Shown: in pieces, positions 1-6,602 of the stretch | Layout of the letters: every line of letters begins with the position of its first letter | Position numbering within the stretch: position 1 is the stretch's first letter | Assembly: GCA_027365715.1 (NCBI GenBank) | Contig: DAHXLZ010000102.1 | Location: forward strand, 1 to 7,870 | Length of the DNA: 7,870 nucleotides | DNA from: Methanomassiliicoccales archaeon | GTDB lineage: Archaea; Thermoplasmatota; Thermoplasmata; Sysuiplasmatales; Sysuiplasmataceae | Direction of reading: 5' to 3' | Translations under genes and position numbers: made by a program | The notes under the pieces: generated by a model | The model's database searches: none | Told to the model about the DNA's origin: nothing | Seen by the model: the letters and a program-made list of their open reading frames with translations, nothing else

Positions 1-1195
1 TTTCGCAGTCCTCCTCCATCTCCCCATTGGTGCGTTTCGGCTCGTCTGAAAGCGGCGTGCCCCCGTGCTTCGGGTACATGGCAATCCTCAGTTTGCAGAA
101 TACGCCGTTTATGCCTGTGAGTTCTTTGGTGAGTCTCGTCGTGAGCGCGTCTGCGGCAAGCAGTTCCAGCGCCGCTATGACCCGTGCAATCGACGTGTCG
201 TTCGCGACGGCGTCCATCTCCCTGAGCGACGGAAGTGACGACAGGCAGTCAGTCACGAATTCGAGGTGCCTGAGGGAGAATGGGAAGCCGCGGCCGCTGC
301 TTTCACTGATATCGACGAGTTCCTCCAGCATGTGCCTCGCGACCATTCTCGCGAGACCGGCGCCGTCCGAACAGTAGTCCTCGCCCACCTCACGCAGCAG
401 TTTTGTGTCGTATGCAGGCAGTGACCGCAGCGCACGTTTCAGTGCACTCTTTGTTCCGAGACGCCTGAGCGTCTTGCCGAGCAACGTGTGCCTGTATTCC
501 ATGATGTCACTGCCGATATCCCTGAGGAAATGGAATTTGCACAGTCCAATGGGTACACCCGGAAACACCTTCTCCATGGTGGCGAGTATGCCACGCCGCA
601 TGTCACTCATCGATGCGGCGGGAGTGCCGAAACTCGACTTTATGTCATTGAGCACTGTCTCGATGGAAGCCTCCGACTCGGAATGGCATCTCTTTGCATG
701 CAGCACAAAGCCGCTGACTGCATCCCTGACGGCGACAATCATGTCGTATTCGCCGTCGACCGTGCCGTCTATCTGCAGCACCCATCTGCCGAGCAGCTGT
801 TTGAGCCTGTCGCTGCCCTTTTCATGTATGTTTGCAAACACTTCAAGTGCAGTGTTCGAGAGGCGCCTGACATGCCTCTCCGATATGCCTATGTCCAATG
901 CGCGTGCAATCTCACTGCAGCTACGGCCGCCGATGAAGCGCATTGTCGCCGCCGGCACCATCACATCATTGGCATAGGTGCAGTGCCCGTTGACAATGTT
1001 TTTCAGTCTCCCGGAACGGAAGACAATGCATGGGTGGTCATTCTCACATTGTCTCATGTGCTCGACAGCGACGAAGCAGCCCATATCCGCCGATCTGACG
1101 TTCCTTCTCTTCGTCTTGTACGCCAAGAGTTCGGACGAGCACACCGTGCATTCCGTGGACTCCGTTGTGAAGTGCAGTTCCCTCAACAGAATCAC
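1..1195 (-). CDS. DDE transposase (MULE/IS256-like), 3' end beyond window
   Basis: An uninterrupted frame of 398 codons runs off the left edge. It starts at a GTG (1195-1193) that overlaps the TGA of the upstream small gene; no ATG is available before the in-frame stop upstream, and no ribosome site is visible, so translational coupling is likely. Visible from the N-terminus: a probable zinc ribbon (C16-x2-C19, then C50-x3-H54-P-C56); a helix-turn-helix-like stretch around residues 91-111 (SCSEIARALDIGISERHVRR); and an RNase H-fold transposase core with D143 (LQIDGT), D198 (SMSDMRRG) and the C219-x2-H222 motif (LCKFH) typical of MULE/IS256-type enzymes. A final TNGEME at 389-394 probably supplies the catalytic Glu. 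D-D spacing is 55 and D-E about 195, which allows for the usual helical insertion. The core therefore looks intact as far as it is seen. The exact IS family is not settled; the IS is expected to act by cut-and-paste or copy-out transposition. Confidence 0.8.
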   Translation of the reverse strand, partial: MILLRELHFTTESTECTVCSSELLAYKTKRRNVRSADMGCFVAVEHMRQCENDHPCIVFRSGRLKNIVNGHCTYANDVMVPAATMRFIGGRSCSEIARALDIGISERHVRRLSNTALEVFANIHEKGSDRLKQLLGRWVLQIDGTVDGEYDMIVAVRDAVSGFVLHAKRCHSESEASIETVLNDIKSSFGTPAASMSDMRRGILATMEKVFPGVPIGLCKFHFLRDIGSDIMEYRHTLLGKTLRRLGTKSALKRALRSLPAYDTKLLREVGEDYCSDGAGLARMVARHMLEELVDISESSGRGFPFSLRHLEFVTDCLSSLPSLREMDAVANDTSIARVIAALELLAADALTTRLTKELTGINGVFCKLRIAMYPKHGGTPLSDEPKRTNGEMEEDCE

Positions 1196-1506
1196 TTGAA
1201 TCTGAGCAGCAGCTTCTTCAGTTTCATGTCATTCTCAATGATGATCTTCGTGATGGGCCACACATCTGTCTCCACGCCCATCTTCTTCAGTATGCGCTGC
1301 ATCTCGACATCCGTCAGCTCCGTGTCTATGAGCCTCCGCACATACGGGAGGAGCTGCTCGGGTGTCAACTCCTGTATGGACTTCGGACTCTTTCCGAGAT
1401 AGCCCACATACTTCGTCACAACTCTGCCGTTGACGCGCCTGACATCTACAAGGTTGTAGTATTCCTTTCCATTCGGTCTCTTTATCTTCTTCAGAACGAT
1501 TGTCAT
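1192..1506 (-). CDS. Small IS-associated protein (orfA), IS1634/IS4-like N-terminal domain
   Basis: This is a 104-residue basic protein lying just upstream of the transposase and ending in a GTGA overlap with it. Residues 1-40 (MTIVLKKIKRPNGKEYYNLV, then DVRRVNGRVVTKYVGYLGK) resemble the beta-rich N-terminal module of IS1634/IS4-type transposases, where a repeated-strand 'YY.lV..rRvnGkv..k.v.yLGk' pattern precedes the catalytic domain. Residues 48-78 look helical (LTPEQLLPYVRRLIDTELTD). No catalytic residues are present. I infer a DNA-binding accessory subunit of the element, here encoded apart from the catalytic chain. An ATG at 1578 would add 24 residues, but those contain two cysteines and no family-like pattern, and a palindrome sits directly before the ATG at 1506, so I prefer the shorter form. 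It could instead be an unrelated small protein carried by the element. Confidence 0.6.
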   Translation of the reverse strand: MTIVLKKIKRPNGKEYYNLVDVRRVNGRVVTKYVGYLGKSPKSIQELTPEQLLPYVRRLIDTELTDVEMQRILKKMGVETDVWPITKIIIENDMKLKKLLLRFK

Positions 1507-1528
1507 GTATACTGCATATGCATCATAC
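1507..1528. promoter_or_regulatory. 22-bp imperfect palindrome abutting the orfA start
   Basis: A perfect 10-base core TGCATATGCA (1513-1522) is flanked by matching arms GTAT (1507-1510) and ATAC (1525-1528), with two unpaired bases on each side. Its edge touches the preferred orfA ATG. This position suits an operator for an autoregulating IS protein or a hairpin limiting translation. Function is inferred from position only. Confidence 0.4.
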
Positions 1529-1629
1529 CATTTAGACTCTTCGGTCGGAGCACACTGGCAATTCAAAAATCGAATCAAAAACGGCTATTTTCCTAACCCT
1601 TTATGGCCGCCATAGTGCGGAAAGTAAGC

Positions 1630-1637
1630 TTTATTAA
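1630..1637 (+). promoter_or_regulatory. TATA-like box for livK
   Basis: TTTATTAA is centred about 26 bases before the ATG at 1660, with purine-rich sequence (ggaaagtaag) just upstream as expected for a BRE. That spacing places transcription start at or next to the ATG, giving a leaderless or near-leaderless mRNA. It argues against the ATG at 1603, which would lie upstream of the box. Confidence 0.55.
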
Positions 1638-1659
1638 GCAAGATTCAGATATTGCATTT

Positions 1660-2988
1660 ATGGCTGGAGGGGAAGTTTCAGGACAAAAGCCTGAGCAAGT
1701 GGCCGGTGGCAAAAAGAAAAGTAATTCAATGATCGCCATAGTCGCCGTTGTGATTGTCATTATCATTATCGGAGCCGTTGTGGGCTATGAAATTACAAAA
1801 CCCCCTGCAAAAAAAACCGCAGTGCCCTCCGAAATCAAGGTAGGAATACTCTACGCAAGCACGGGCAGTTATGCAACCTCCTCGATTTCGGAATATGATG
1901 GCTTCTCGCTGTGGGCGAAACTCATAAATGCCAATGGCGGGATCATGGTGCCACAGTACGGAAAGAAGCTGCCAGTAAAGATATACAGCTACAATGATGC
2001 CAGCAGCACTTCGCAGGCAACCACTTATTATGACGAGCTCATAACTTCTGACCATGTCAACGTGCTTGTGGCCGATTTCGGCTCGGTGCTGACTGCTCCG
2101 GCGGTTTCTGTTGCGCTTGCCAACAAAGTACTGCTGATAGATATTACCGGCTCATCCGCCAATTTCTTCAATGCATCGAATCCCAATCCGTATACCGTCC
2201 TTACATCGATACCTTTCACGCCGTCATATGTTTACAACGCCCCATATGACCTTCTTTCAATGAACATAACAAAGGTTGCTGTACTCTATGCAGAAAACGA
2301 TTTCACGCAGCCTCTCGCCTCAGCCCTGGTCTCGGTCCTGGCTGCTCATGGTGTTACCCCCGTATATGATCAGGGATATGCTACAAGCACAAGTTCGTTC
2401 TCTTCACAGCTCGCTGCCATTGAGGCAACGCATCCGCAGGCCCTTGTCGAGTATGGATATCCGACCGACGACATACCTTTCCTGAACGGACTTGCTTCAA
2501 GCGGTCTTCACTTCAACTATACATTTACAATCTTCCCCGGACAGCTGTTTTCTGACTTCGTAAGTTCTGTGGGTGCAAACATGAGCTATACATATACATT
2601 CAGCTTCCCGCCGGAATTCGCTTACAAGAACGTGAATTATGGTCTCAACCAGTCGGCTTTCGAGACCCAGTGGAACAGCACCTATCCGTCGATTCCCGTG
2701 AACTACCTGAGTCTTGCCGGATACAATGCCGGACTGATACTTCAAAAGGCACTTGAAACGTCCACGAACATGACTACTCCCAGTCTCAGAGCTGCGATTA
2801 ACGGTTTTTCAGGAAAACTGAATACACTCATGGGCACGTTCACCATTAATACCACAACAGGCGCACAGACCGGTGAAACACCGCCAATTGGACAAATTAT
2901 TCCGGGAACCGGCGGAACATTCAGCGTAAGACTCGTATATCCCGCGTCCCTCGCAACCGGGACACCGGTTTACCCGGCACCGACATGA
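1660..2988 (+). CDS. livK: Branched-chain amino acid ABC transporter, membrane-anchored substrate-binding protein
   Basis: A 442-residue extracellular ligand receptor of the Peripla_BP_6 (type I periplasmic binding) family. A 23-residue cytoplasmic tail ending in KKKSNS is followed by one membrane helix (about residues 24-45, MIAIVAVVIVIIIIGAVVGY), a Pro/Lys linker, and the binding domain from about residue 58 (EIKVGILYASTGSYAT), which is the usual first strand and glycine/serine loop of LivK-type proteins. There is no cysteine, hence no lipobox: positive-inside topology and the helix anchor it with the domain outside. Eight N-x-S/T sequons all lie in the outer domain (for example NAS, NIT, NYT, NMS, NQS, NST, NMT, NTT), fitting archaeal surface glycosylation. 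The start at 1660 is chosen from the TATA-box spacing; an in-frame ATG at 1603 would add 19 residues. Being next to livHMGF supports the role. The ligand (Leu/Ile/Val, another amino acid or a small amide) cannot be read from the sequence. Confidence 0.9.
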   Translation: MAGGEVSGQKPEQVAGGKKKSNSMIAIVAVVIVIIIIGAVVGYEITKPPAKKTAVPSEIKVGILYASTGSYATSSISEYDGFSLWAKLINANGGIMVPQYGKKLPVKIYSYNDASSTSQATTYYDELITSDHVNVLVADFGSVLTAPAVSVALANKVLLIDITGSSANFFNASNPNPYTVLTSIPFTPSYVYNAPYDLLSMNITKVAVLYAENDFTQPLASALVSVLAAHGVTPVYDQGYATSTSSFSSQLAAIEATHPQALVEYGYPTDDIPFLNGLASSGLHFNYTFTIFPGQLFSDFVSSVGANMSYTYTFSFPPEFAYKNVNYGLNQSAFETQWNSTYPSIPVNYLSLAGYNAGLILQKALETSTNMTTPSLRAAINGFSGKLNTLMGTFTINTTTGAQTGETPPIGQIIPGTGGTFSVRLVYPASLATGTPVYPAPT

Positions 2989-3014
2989 TTTTTTTGTCTT
3001 CAAACTTTTTTTTT
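2989..3014 (+). terminator. T-run terminator after livK
   Basis: A run of 7 T starts directly at the livK stop (2989-2995), followed by a run of 9 T (3006-3014). Archaeal RNA polymerase terminates at such T tracts without a stable hairpin. Termination may be partial, letting some transcripts continue into livH. Confidence 0.55.
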
Positions 3015-3179
3015 GCGTTTGCTTTCATCTCTCCACCCGGCAGCACCGCGCCTCCATCGCATATGTAATGCACACTGCGGTCTGGCACTCAGGAGCTGCA
3101 TATGTGCTTACGGCACAAAGCAATTCTGACAGATGATTCCGGATTTGAAAAAGAGAACTGGCAAAAAATTCGACAAAGA
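3015..3179. other. livK-livH intergenic gap, small hairpin only
   Basis: There is no open frame with gene character here. The only structure I see is a 5-bp stem TGTGC/GCACA around a TTACG loop (3103-3117), and an 8-base direct repeat GCATATGT at 3059-3066 and 3098-3105. Either could belong to a regulator site for livHMGF, but nothing confirms it. Confidence 0.3.
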
Positions 3180-3194
3180 TTAAAGTAATATAAA
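3180..3194 (+). promoter_or_regulatory. Possible TATA region for livHMGF
   Basis: The AT-rich stretch TTAAAGTAATATAAA contains two candidate boxes. TTAAAGTA (3180-3187) is centred about 26 bases before the livH GTG and would fit a leaderless start. TATAAA (3189-3194) would instead place transcription start near 3217, inside the annotated 5' end. Following the livK T runs, this suggests an independent promoter for the permease/ATPase genes. Confidence 0.4.
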
Positions 3195-3208
3195 CAGGAT
3201 CGGCCGTT

Positions 3209-4093
3209 GTGATATCACTATTCCTATTTGCGATTGTGATGGGACTATTACTGGGTTCTTTTTACGGATTCATGGCTCTCGGACTTAACATCATATTCGG
3301 AACGATGAAAATAGTAAACCTTGCACACGGTGATTTCATAATGCTCGGCGGATTGCTGGCATTTTTCCTGCTCAGGTTCTATCATATTCCGCTCTGGATG
3401 TCATTCATCATCGTCACACCCGCTTTCTTTGCCGGAGGCTTTGCACTTTACACCGTTCTGATTCCGAAAGTGAACAAATCAGATGACAGGGAAATCAACT
3501 CGCTTATTGCTTTCTTCGGCATTTCAATGAGTGTGGAGGCAATTATTTCCATAGCTTACGGCACTACTCCGAGATCTCTGCCATTGATTACCCTGAGCAC
3601 AAAGTATGTCGACATTTTCGGATTTTCTGCAACGACTAATTACGTGGTTATTGCAATCATCTCCATCACTATTTCGGCGTTCACTTTCTTTTACCTTTAT
3701 GTCACAAGGATCGGAAAGATCACAAGAGCTGTGATGTACAGCGAAGAAATAACTCAGTCTCTTGGAATCAACAGCAAGCGGATTGCGCTGCTTGCATTTT
3801 CCATCAGTGTTGCAATTACAGGTATCGCGGGCGTGATGTCGCCATGGGTGTTCGGCTCCATTGTTCCCTACGAAGGTGCGCTGATAACAATCATCGCGTT
3901 CACCATAATCATAATAGGTGCCCTCGGAAACCCGCTTGGTGCAATACTGGGCGGTCTTCTTTACGGCGTGATAATAAGCATAAGCGATGTTTATGCCTCA
4001 TCCTGGAGTTTTGTCATAGTATTCACTTTTCTTGTGATCGTTATGGTAATAAGACCGCAGGGAATTTTCGGGAGATCTCTACGTGAAGCCTGA
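3209..4093 (+). CDS. livH: Branched-chain amino acid ABC transporter, permease LivH
   Basis: A 294-residue hydrophobic inner permease of the LivH family (BPD_transp_2), normal in length. The hallmark N37-L-A-H-G41 (IVNLAHGDFIMLGG) follows the first membrane helix. A later LivH-like coupling-loop region (TRAVMYSEEITQSLGINSKR) is followed by AFSISVAITGIAGVM, and the chain ends with IRPQGIFG near the C-terminus. It pairs with LivM to form the channel and contacts LivG/LivF at the membrane's inner face. The GTG start at 3209 gives the usual ten or so residues before the GSFYGFMALGL helix; the ATG at 3239 is an alternative if the downstream TATA box is used. The stop overlaps livM by 11 bases, so the two are translated together. 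Confidence 0.93.
   Translation: MISLFLFAIVMGLLLGSFYGFMALGLNIIFGTMKIVNLAHGDFIMLGGLLAFFLLRFYHIPLWMSFIIVTPAFFAGGFALYTVLIPKVNKSDDREINSLIAFFGISMSVEAIISIAYGTTPRSLPLITLSTKYVDIFGFSATTNYVVIAIISITISAFTFFYLYVTRIGKITRAVMYSEEITQSLGINSKRIALLAFSISVAITGIAGVMSPWVFGSIVPYEGALITIIAFTIIIIGALGNPLGAILGGLLYGVIISISDVYASSWSFVIVFTFLVIVMVIRPQGIFGRSLREA
4070..4076 (+). promoter_or_regulatory. Shine-Dalgarno site for livM
   Basis: GGGAGAT lies 6 bases before the GTG at 4083, inside the livH coding end. It supports the GTG as the livM start and the 11-base overlap. Confidence 0.5.
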
Positions 4094-5015
4094 TCAAAAA
4101 TTCCTGATGCTCCTCGGAACGATCATTTTTCTGGTCATCATAGCACTTGTTGGGCCTCTCATTTACGTCAACCAGGCATTTTTCATGACGCTTGTAATTT
4201 ACCTGATATTGTCATCATCGCTGAACATAATTTATGGTTATACAGGATATCTGCCGTTCGGCTTCTCGGTTTTTTTTGCGATGGGCGCGTACGGTTTCGG
4301 GATGGGGATAAAATTCGGCTACGGCATCCCGTTTTCTCTGCTTCTTGGACCGGGATTGTCGGTGCTGCTGAGTCTTGTGTTCCTTCCGCTATTCCGGCTA
4401 CGCGGCGTGTTTTTCTCGATAGGGACGCTTGGCGCTTTCGAAGCCGTATACTACTTCATGTCAAATTCCACTCCGGTTGTTGAACACTATACAGGAGGGC
4501 CGTTGGGCATATCGCTTCCTCAGGTTTATTCGCCGGATGAGACCTATTACATTGCTGTTGCTCTGCTGATACTCGCAATACTCGTCAGTTATCATATCAG
4601 GCAAAGCAAGCTGGGTCTTGCACTTCAGGCGATTAAGAACGATGTGCTCAGCGCGTCTGTATCAGGTGTCAATGTCTCTCTTGACCGCAACATTGCCTGG
4701 TGGATTACAGCAGCATTCGCAGGCATGGCGGGTTCCCTCTACGGGTGGTACATATCGTTCTTCTATCCCCAGGCAGTGTTTGACCTGACCTTCACACTCT
4801 TTACACTGGTTTTCGTCATAGTGGGCGGAAGGGGCACAATCATAGGACCTGTTCTCGGCACGATAATCCTGTTTTCTCTCTATTATTTCATAGGCATCAG
4901 CTATCCGCTCTATTTTCAGGCAGCGTTTGGTATACTCATCGTGCTCACCGTTCTGTTTATCCCTAATGGCTTGATGGATATTATAAAGAAAAAAGCAGGC
5001 GTAGAGGTGATATGA
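4083..5015 (+). CDS. livM: Branched-chain amino acid ABC transporter, permease LivM
   Basis: A 310-residue polytopic permease of the LivM family. Recognisable blocks in order: an N-terminal helix (about 8-27), the LivM hallmark IYGYTGYLPFGFSVFFAMGAYG (about 50-71; family form GyxGxlxlGhxxFfxxGAY), a coupling-loop region AIKNDVLSASVSGVNVSLDR followed by ITAAFAGMAGSLYG, and GGRGTIIGPVLGT near the end, which matches the conserved GGxGtxxGPxxGa. Length is typical for short LivM proteins lacking the extra N-terminal helices of the enterobacterial form. It overlaps livH by 11 bases and is followed, after a single base, by livG. It is the partner permease of LivH. Confidence 0.93.
   Translation: MKPDQKFLMLLGTIIFLVIIALVGPLIYVNQAFFMTLVIYLILSSSLNIIYGYTGYLPFGFSVFFAMGAYGFGMGIKFGYGIPFSLLLGPGLSVLLSLVFLPLFRLRGVFFSIGTLGAFEAVYYFMSNSTPVVEHYTGGPLGISLPQVYSPDETYYIAVALLILAILVSYHIRQSKLGLALQAIKNDVLSASVSGVNVSLDRNIAWWITAAFAGMAGSLYGWYISFFYPQAVFDLTFTLFTLVFVIVGGRGTIIGPVLGTIILFSLYYFIGISYPLYFQAAFGILIVLTVLFIPNGLMDIIKKKAGVEVI
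5004..5011 (+). promoter_or_regulatory. Strong Shine-Dalgarno site for livG
   Basis: GAGGTGAT sits 5 bases before the livG ATG and matches the complement of the archaeal/bacterial 16S tail across all eight bases. It lies within the end of livM, so LivG appears to be translated from its own strong site within the operon. Confidence 0.7.
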
Positions 5016-5016
5016 C

Positions 5017-5733
5017 ATGCTTGTTGCTTCCAATATTTGCAAATCATTTGGGGAAATGAGGGTTCTCAACAATGTGAGCATGAAGTTCGGGGAAAAGGAA
5101 GTGCATGTAATTATCGGTCCCAACGGCGCAGGGAAGACCACCTTTGTCAACATCATGACAGGAGTGTACGTTGCGGATAAAGGGTCCATTACACTCGACA
5201 GCAGGGAAATTTCCAAAAGACAGACACACAAGCGGGCAAGACTTGGTATCAACCGGACTTTTCAGTTACCAAAGCCCTTCGCTGATCTCACAGTTTTTGA
5301 GAATGTGCTTGTTGGTGCATATTTCGGCTCCGGGATGGGGAAGACCGAATCCCGGGAGATATCAGACCAAGTGCTGGAACTTGTCGGTCTTTCAGACAAG
5401 AAACATAAACGCGCACGGGAACTCACAAGTTCACAGATGAAGCTGCTGGACCTCGCACGCGCTCTTTCTGGGAGTCCACGCTACCTGTTCATAGACGAAC
5501 TCGGTGCCGGCCTTTCAAAATCGGAGCTGGATGATGTGGCAAGTCTCGTGAAGAAAATAAACGACAGAGGTGTGGCGATAATTTACATAGGCCACATAAT
5601 GAGCCTTGTCAGGAAACTCGGGGGGCTGGTCACCGCCTTCAGCGGTGGAGAAATCATCGCGCAGGGAAGCTATGCTGAAGTAGTGAAAAATCCGGAAGTC
5701 CTCAATGTATACCTGGGTGAAAATTACGCTTGA
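5017..5733 (+). CDS. livG: Branched-chain amino acid ABC transporter, ATPase LivG
   Basis: A 238-residue cytoplasmic ATPase. The Walker A motif GPNGAGKTT is at 34-42; Q83 of the Q-loop is in INRTFQLPKPF, a LivG-type sequence; Walker B YLFID is at 156-160 with catalytic E161; the switch His is H193 in IYIGHIM. The C-terminal VYLGE (231-235) is a LivG hallmark. Two motifs are atypical: the ABC signature reads LTSSQ (136-140) where LivG usually has L-S/P-Y/G-G-Q, and Walker B continues ELGAG instead of EPAAG. The essential Lys, Gln, Asp, Glu and His are all present, so I expect it to be active. The gene follows livM by one base and overlaps the start of livF. LivG and LivF form the ATPase heterodimer. 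Confidence 0.92.
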   Translation: MLVASNICKSFGEMRVLNNVSMKFGEKEVHVIIGPNGAGKTTFVNIMTGVYVADKGSITLDSREISKRQTHKRARLGINRTFQLPKPFADLTVFENVLVGAYFGSGMGKTESREISDQVLELVGLSDKKHKRARELTSSQMKLLDLARALSGSPRYLFIDELGAGLSKSELDDVASLVKKINDRGVAIIYIGHIMSLVRKLGGLVTAFSGGEIIAQGSYAEVVKNPEVLNVYLGENYA

Positions 5734-6421
5734 AATAAAGGAGTTAAGGGCCGGATACGGCGATCTTGAAATTATTCATGGTATCAATCTTACCGTGGAA
5801 GATGAAGAAACATTTCTCCTTCTCTCGCTCAATGGTGCCGGAAAGACCACCCTTCTCAAAACCATCATAGGGCTCATAAAGCCGATGTCGGGGAAGATTA
5901 TACTGAATGGCGAGGACATAACGGGTCTTCCCACACACGTAAGAACTTCCAAAGGGCTAATCTTCATAGGCGAGCAGAGCATAATACCTACACTGACTGT
6001 CAGGGAAAACCTTGAGGTTGCATCCCACAGGATGACACCCGCGGATGCACGTAATAAGATAAGAGAGGCCCTCGATATTTTCTCTGATCTCAAACCCTTC
6101 GAAAAGAAAAAGGCAGCTTCCCTTTCTGGTGGGCAAAGAAAATTCCTTTCTTTTGCCATGGTCATCACATCGGACTCACAATTTCTGCTTCTCGATGAGC
6201 CGTCCCTTGGACTTTCGCCTGTGTTCGTAAAAAGGATTATAGAGTCTATAAAACTCATAAAAGCTTCAGGCAGGACGATTCTGCTCGCCGAACAGAATGC
6301 AAGTTTTTCTGAACTGGCGGACAGGGTAGTCCTGATGGAAACGGGGTCGGTCAGCTTTCTTGGAAAGAGAGATGAAGCGGTGAGGAACGAAACCATCTCG
6401 AAAACATTCTTCAGATTGTAG
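5705..6421 (+). CDS. livF: Branched-chain amino acid ABC transporter, ATPase LivF
   Basis: A 238-residue ATPase of the LivF family. LivF-specific marks are the GEQSIIPTLTVRENL block (89-103), canonical LSGGQ (140-144), Walker B LLLDEPSLGLSP (D164, E165), and AEQN at 195-198, where LivF normally has Gln in place of the switch His. The Walker A region reads SLNGAGKTT (41-49): the first Gly of GxxxxGKT is Ser, while Lys47 and the Thr residues are kept. The start is uncertain: the ATG at 5705 (weak GGAAG 8 bases upstream) overlaps livG by 29 bases; a GTG at 5717 (VKITLEIKEL) gives a more usual N-terminus and a 17-base overlap. It is the last gene of the operon; a GC hairpin and T-rich sequence follow. 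Confidence 0.92.
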   Translation: MYTWVKITLEIKELRAGYGDLEIIHGINLTVEDEETFLLLSLNGAGKTTLLKTIIGLIKPMSGKIILNGEDITGLPTHVRTSKGLIFIGEQSIIPTLTVRENLEVASHRMTPADARNKIREALDIFSDLKPFEKKKAASLSGGQRKFLSFAMVITSDSQFLLLDEPSLGLSPVFVKRIIESIKLIKASGRTILLAEQNASFSELADRVVLMETGSVSFLGKRDEAVRNETISKTFFRL

Positions 6422-6423
6422 CA

Positions 6424-6442
6424 GCGGCCAATTCTCTGCCGC
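6424..6442 (+). repeat. Short hairpin just after livF
   Basis: The inverted repeat GCGGC/GCCGC with a 9-base loop begins three bases after the livF stop. It could protect the 3' end of the mRNA; the nearest long T run is about 100 bases further on, so it is not itself a classical terminator. Confidence 0.3.
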
Positions 6443-6538
6443 GCGCCCATTTGAATGCCAATGCATCTGTACGGTGAACGCGTATCGGACCTGAGTTTGG
6501 ACATATGCCCCTTTTCGTTCTTGATTTTGTAGTATTAC

Positions 6539-6558
6539 TTTTTTGTTAATTCATTTTA
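6539..6558 (+). terminator. T-rich terminator region of the liv operon
   Basis: A run of six T (6539-6544) is followed by TTTT (6553-6556) within AT-rich sequence reaching 6602. It is the first substantial T tract after livF and the likely end of the livHMGF transcript. Confidence 0.4.
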
Positions 6559-6602
6559 CTCCGACTTTATTCATAAAAGAGTTTTATTTTAGTATTATAT
6601 AC

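Noticed and set aside
488..1402. Plus-strand open frame of about 300 codons
   Set aside because: It is antisense to the transposase genes, whose minus-strand frame has clear DDE and zinc-ribbon motifs. The plus product shows no domain pattern.
1603..1659. Upstream ATG as livK start (19 extra residues)
   Set aside because: The TATA-like box at 1630-1637 lies between this ATG and the one at 1660 at the spacing expected for a leaderless start at 1660, and the extra residues have no family character.
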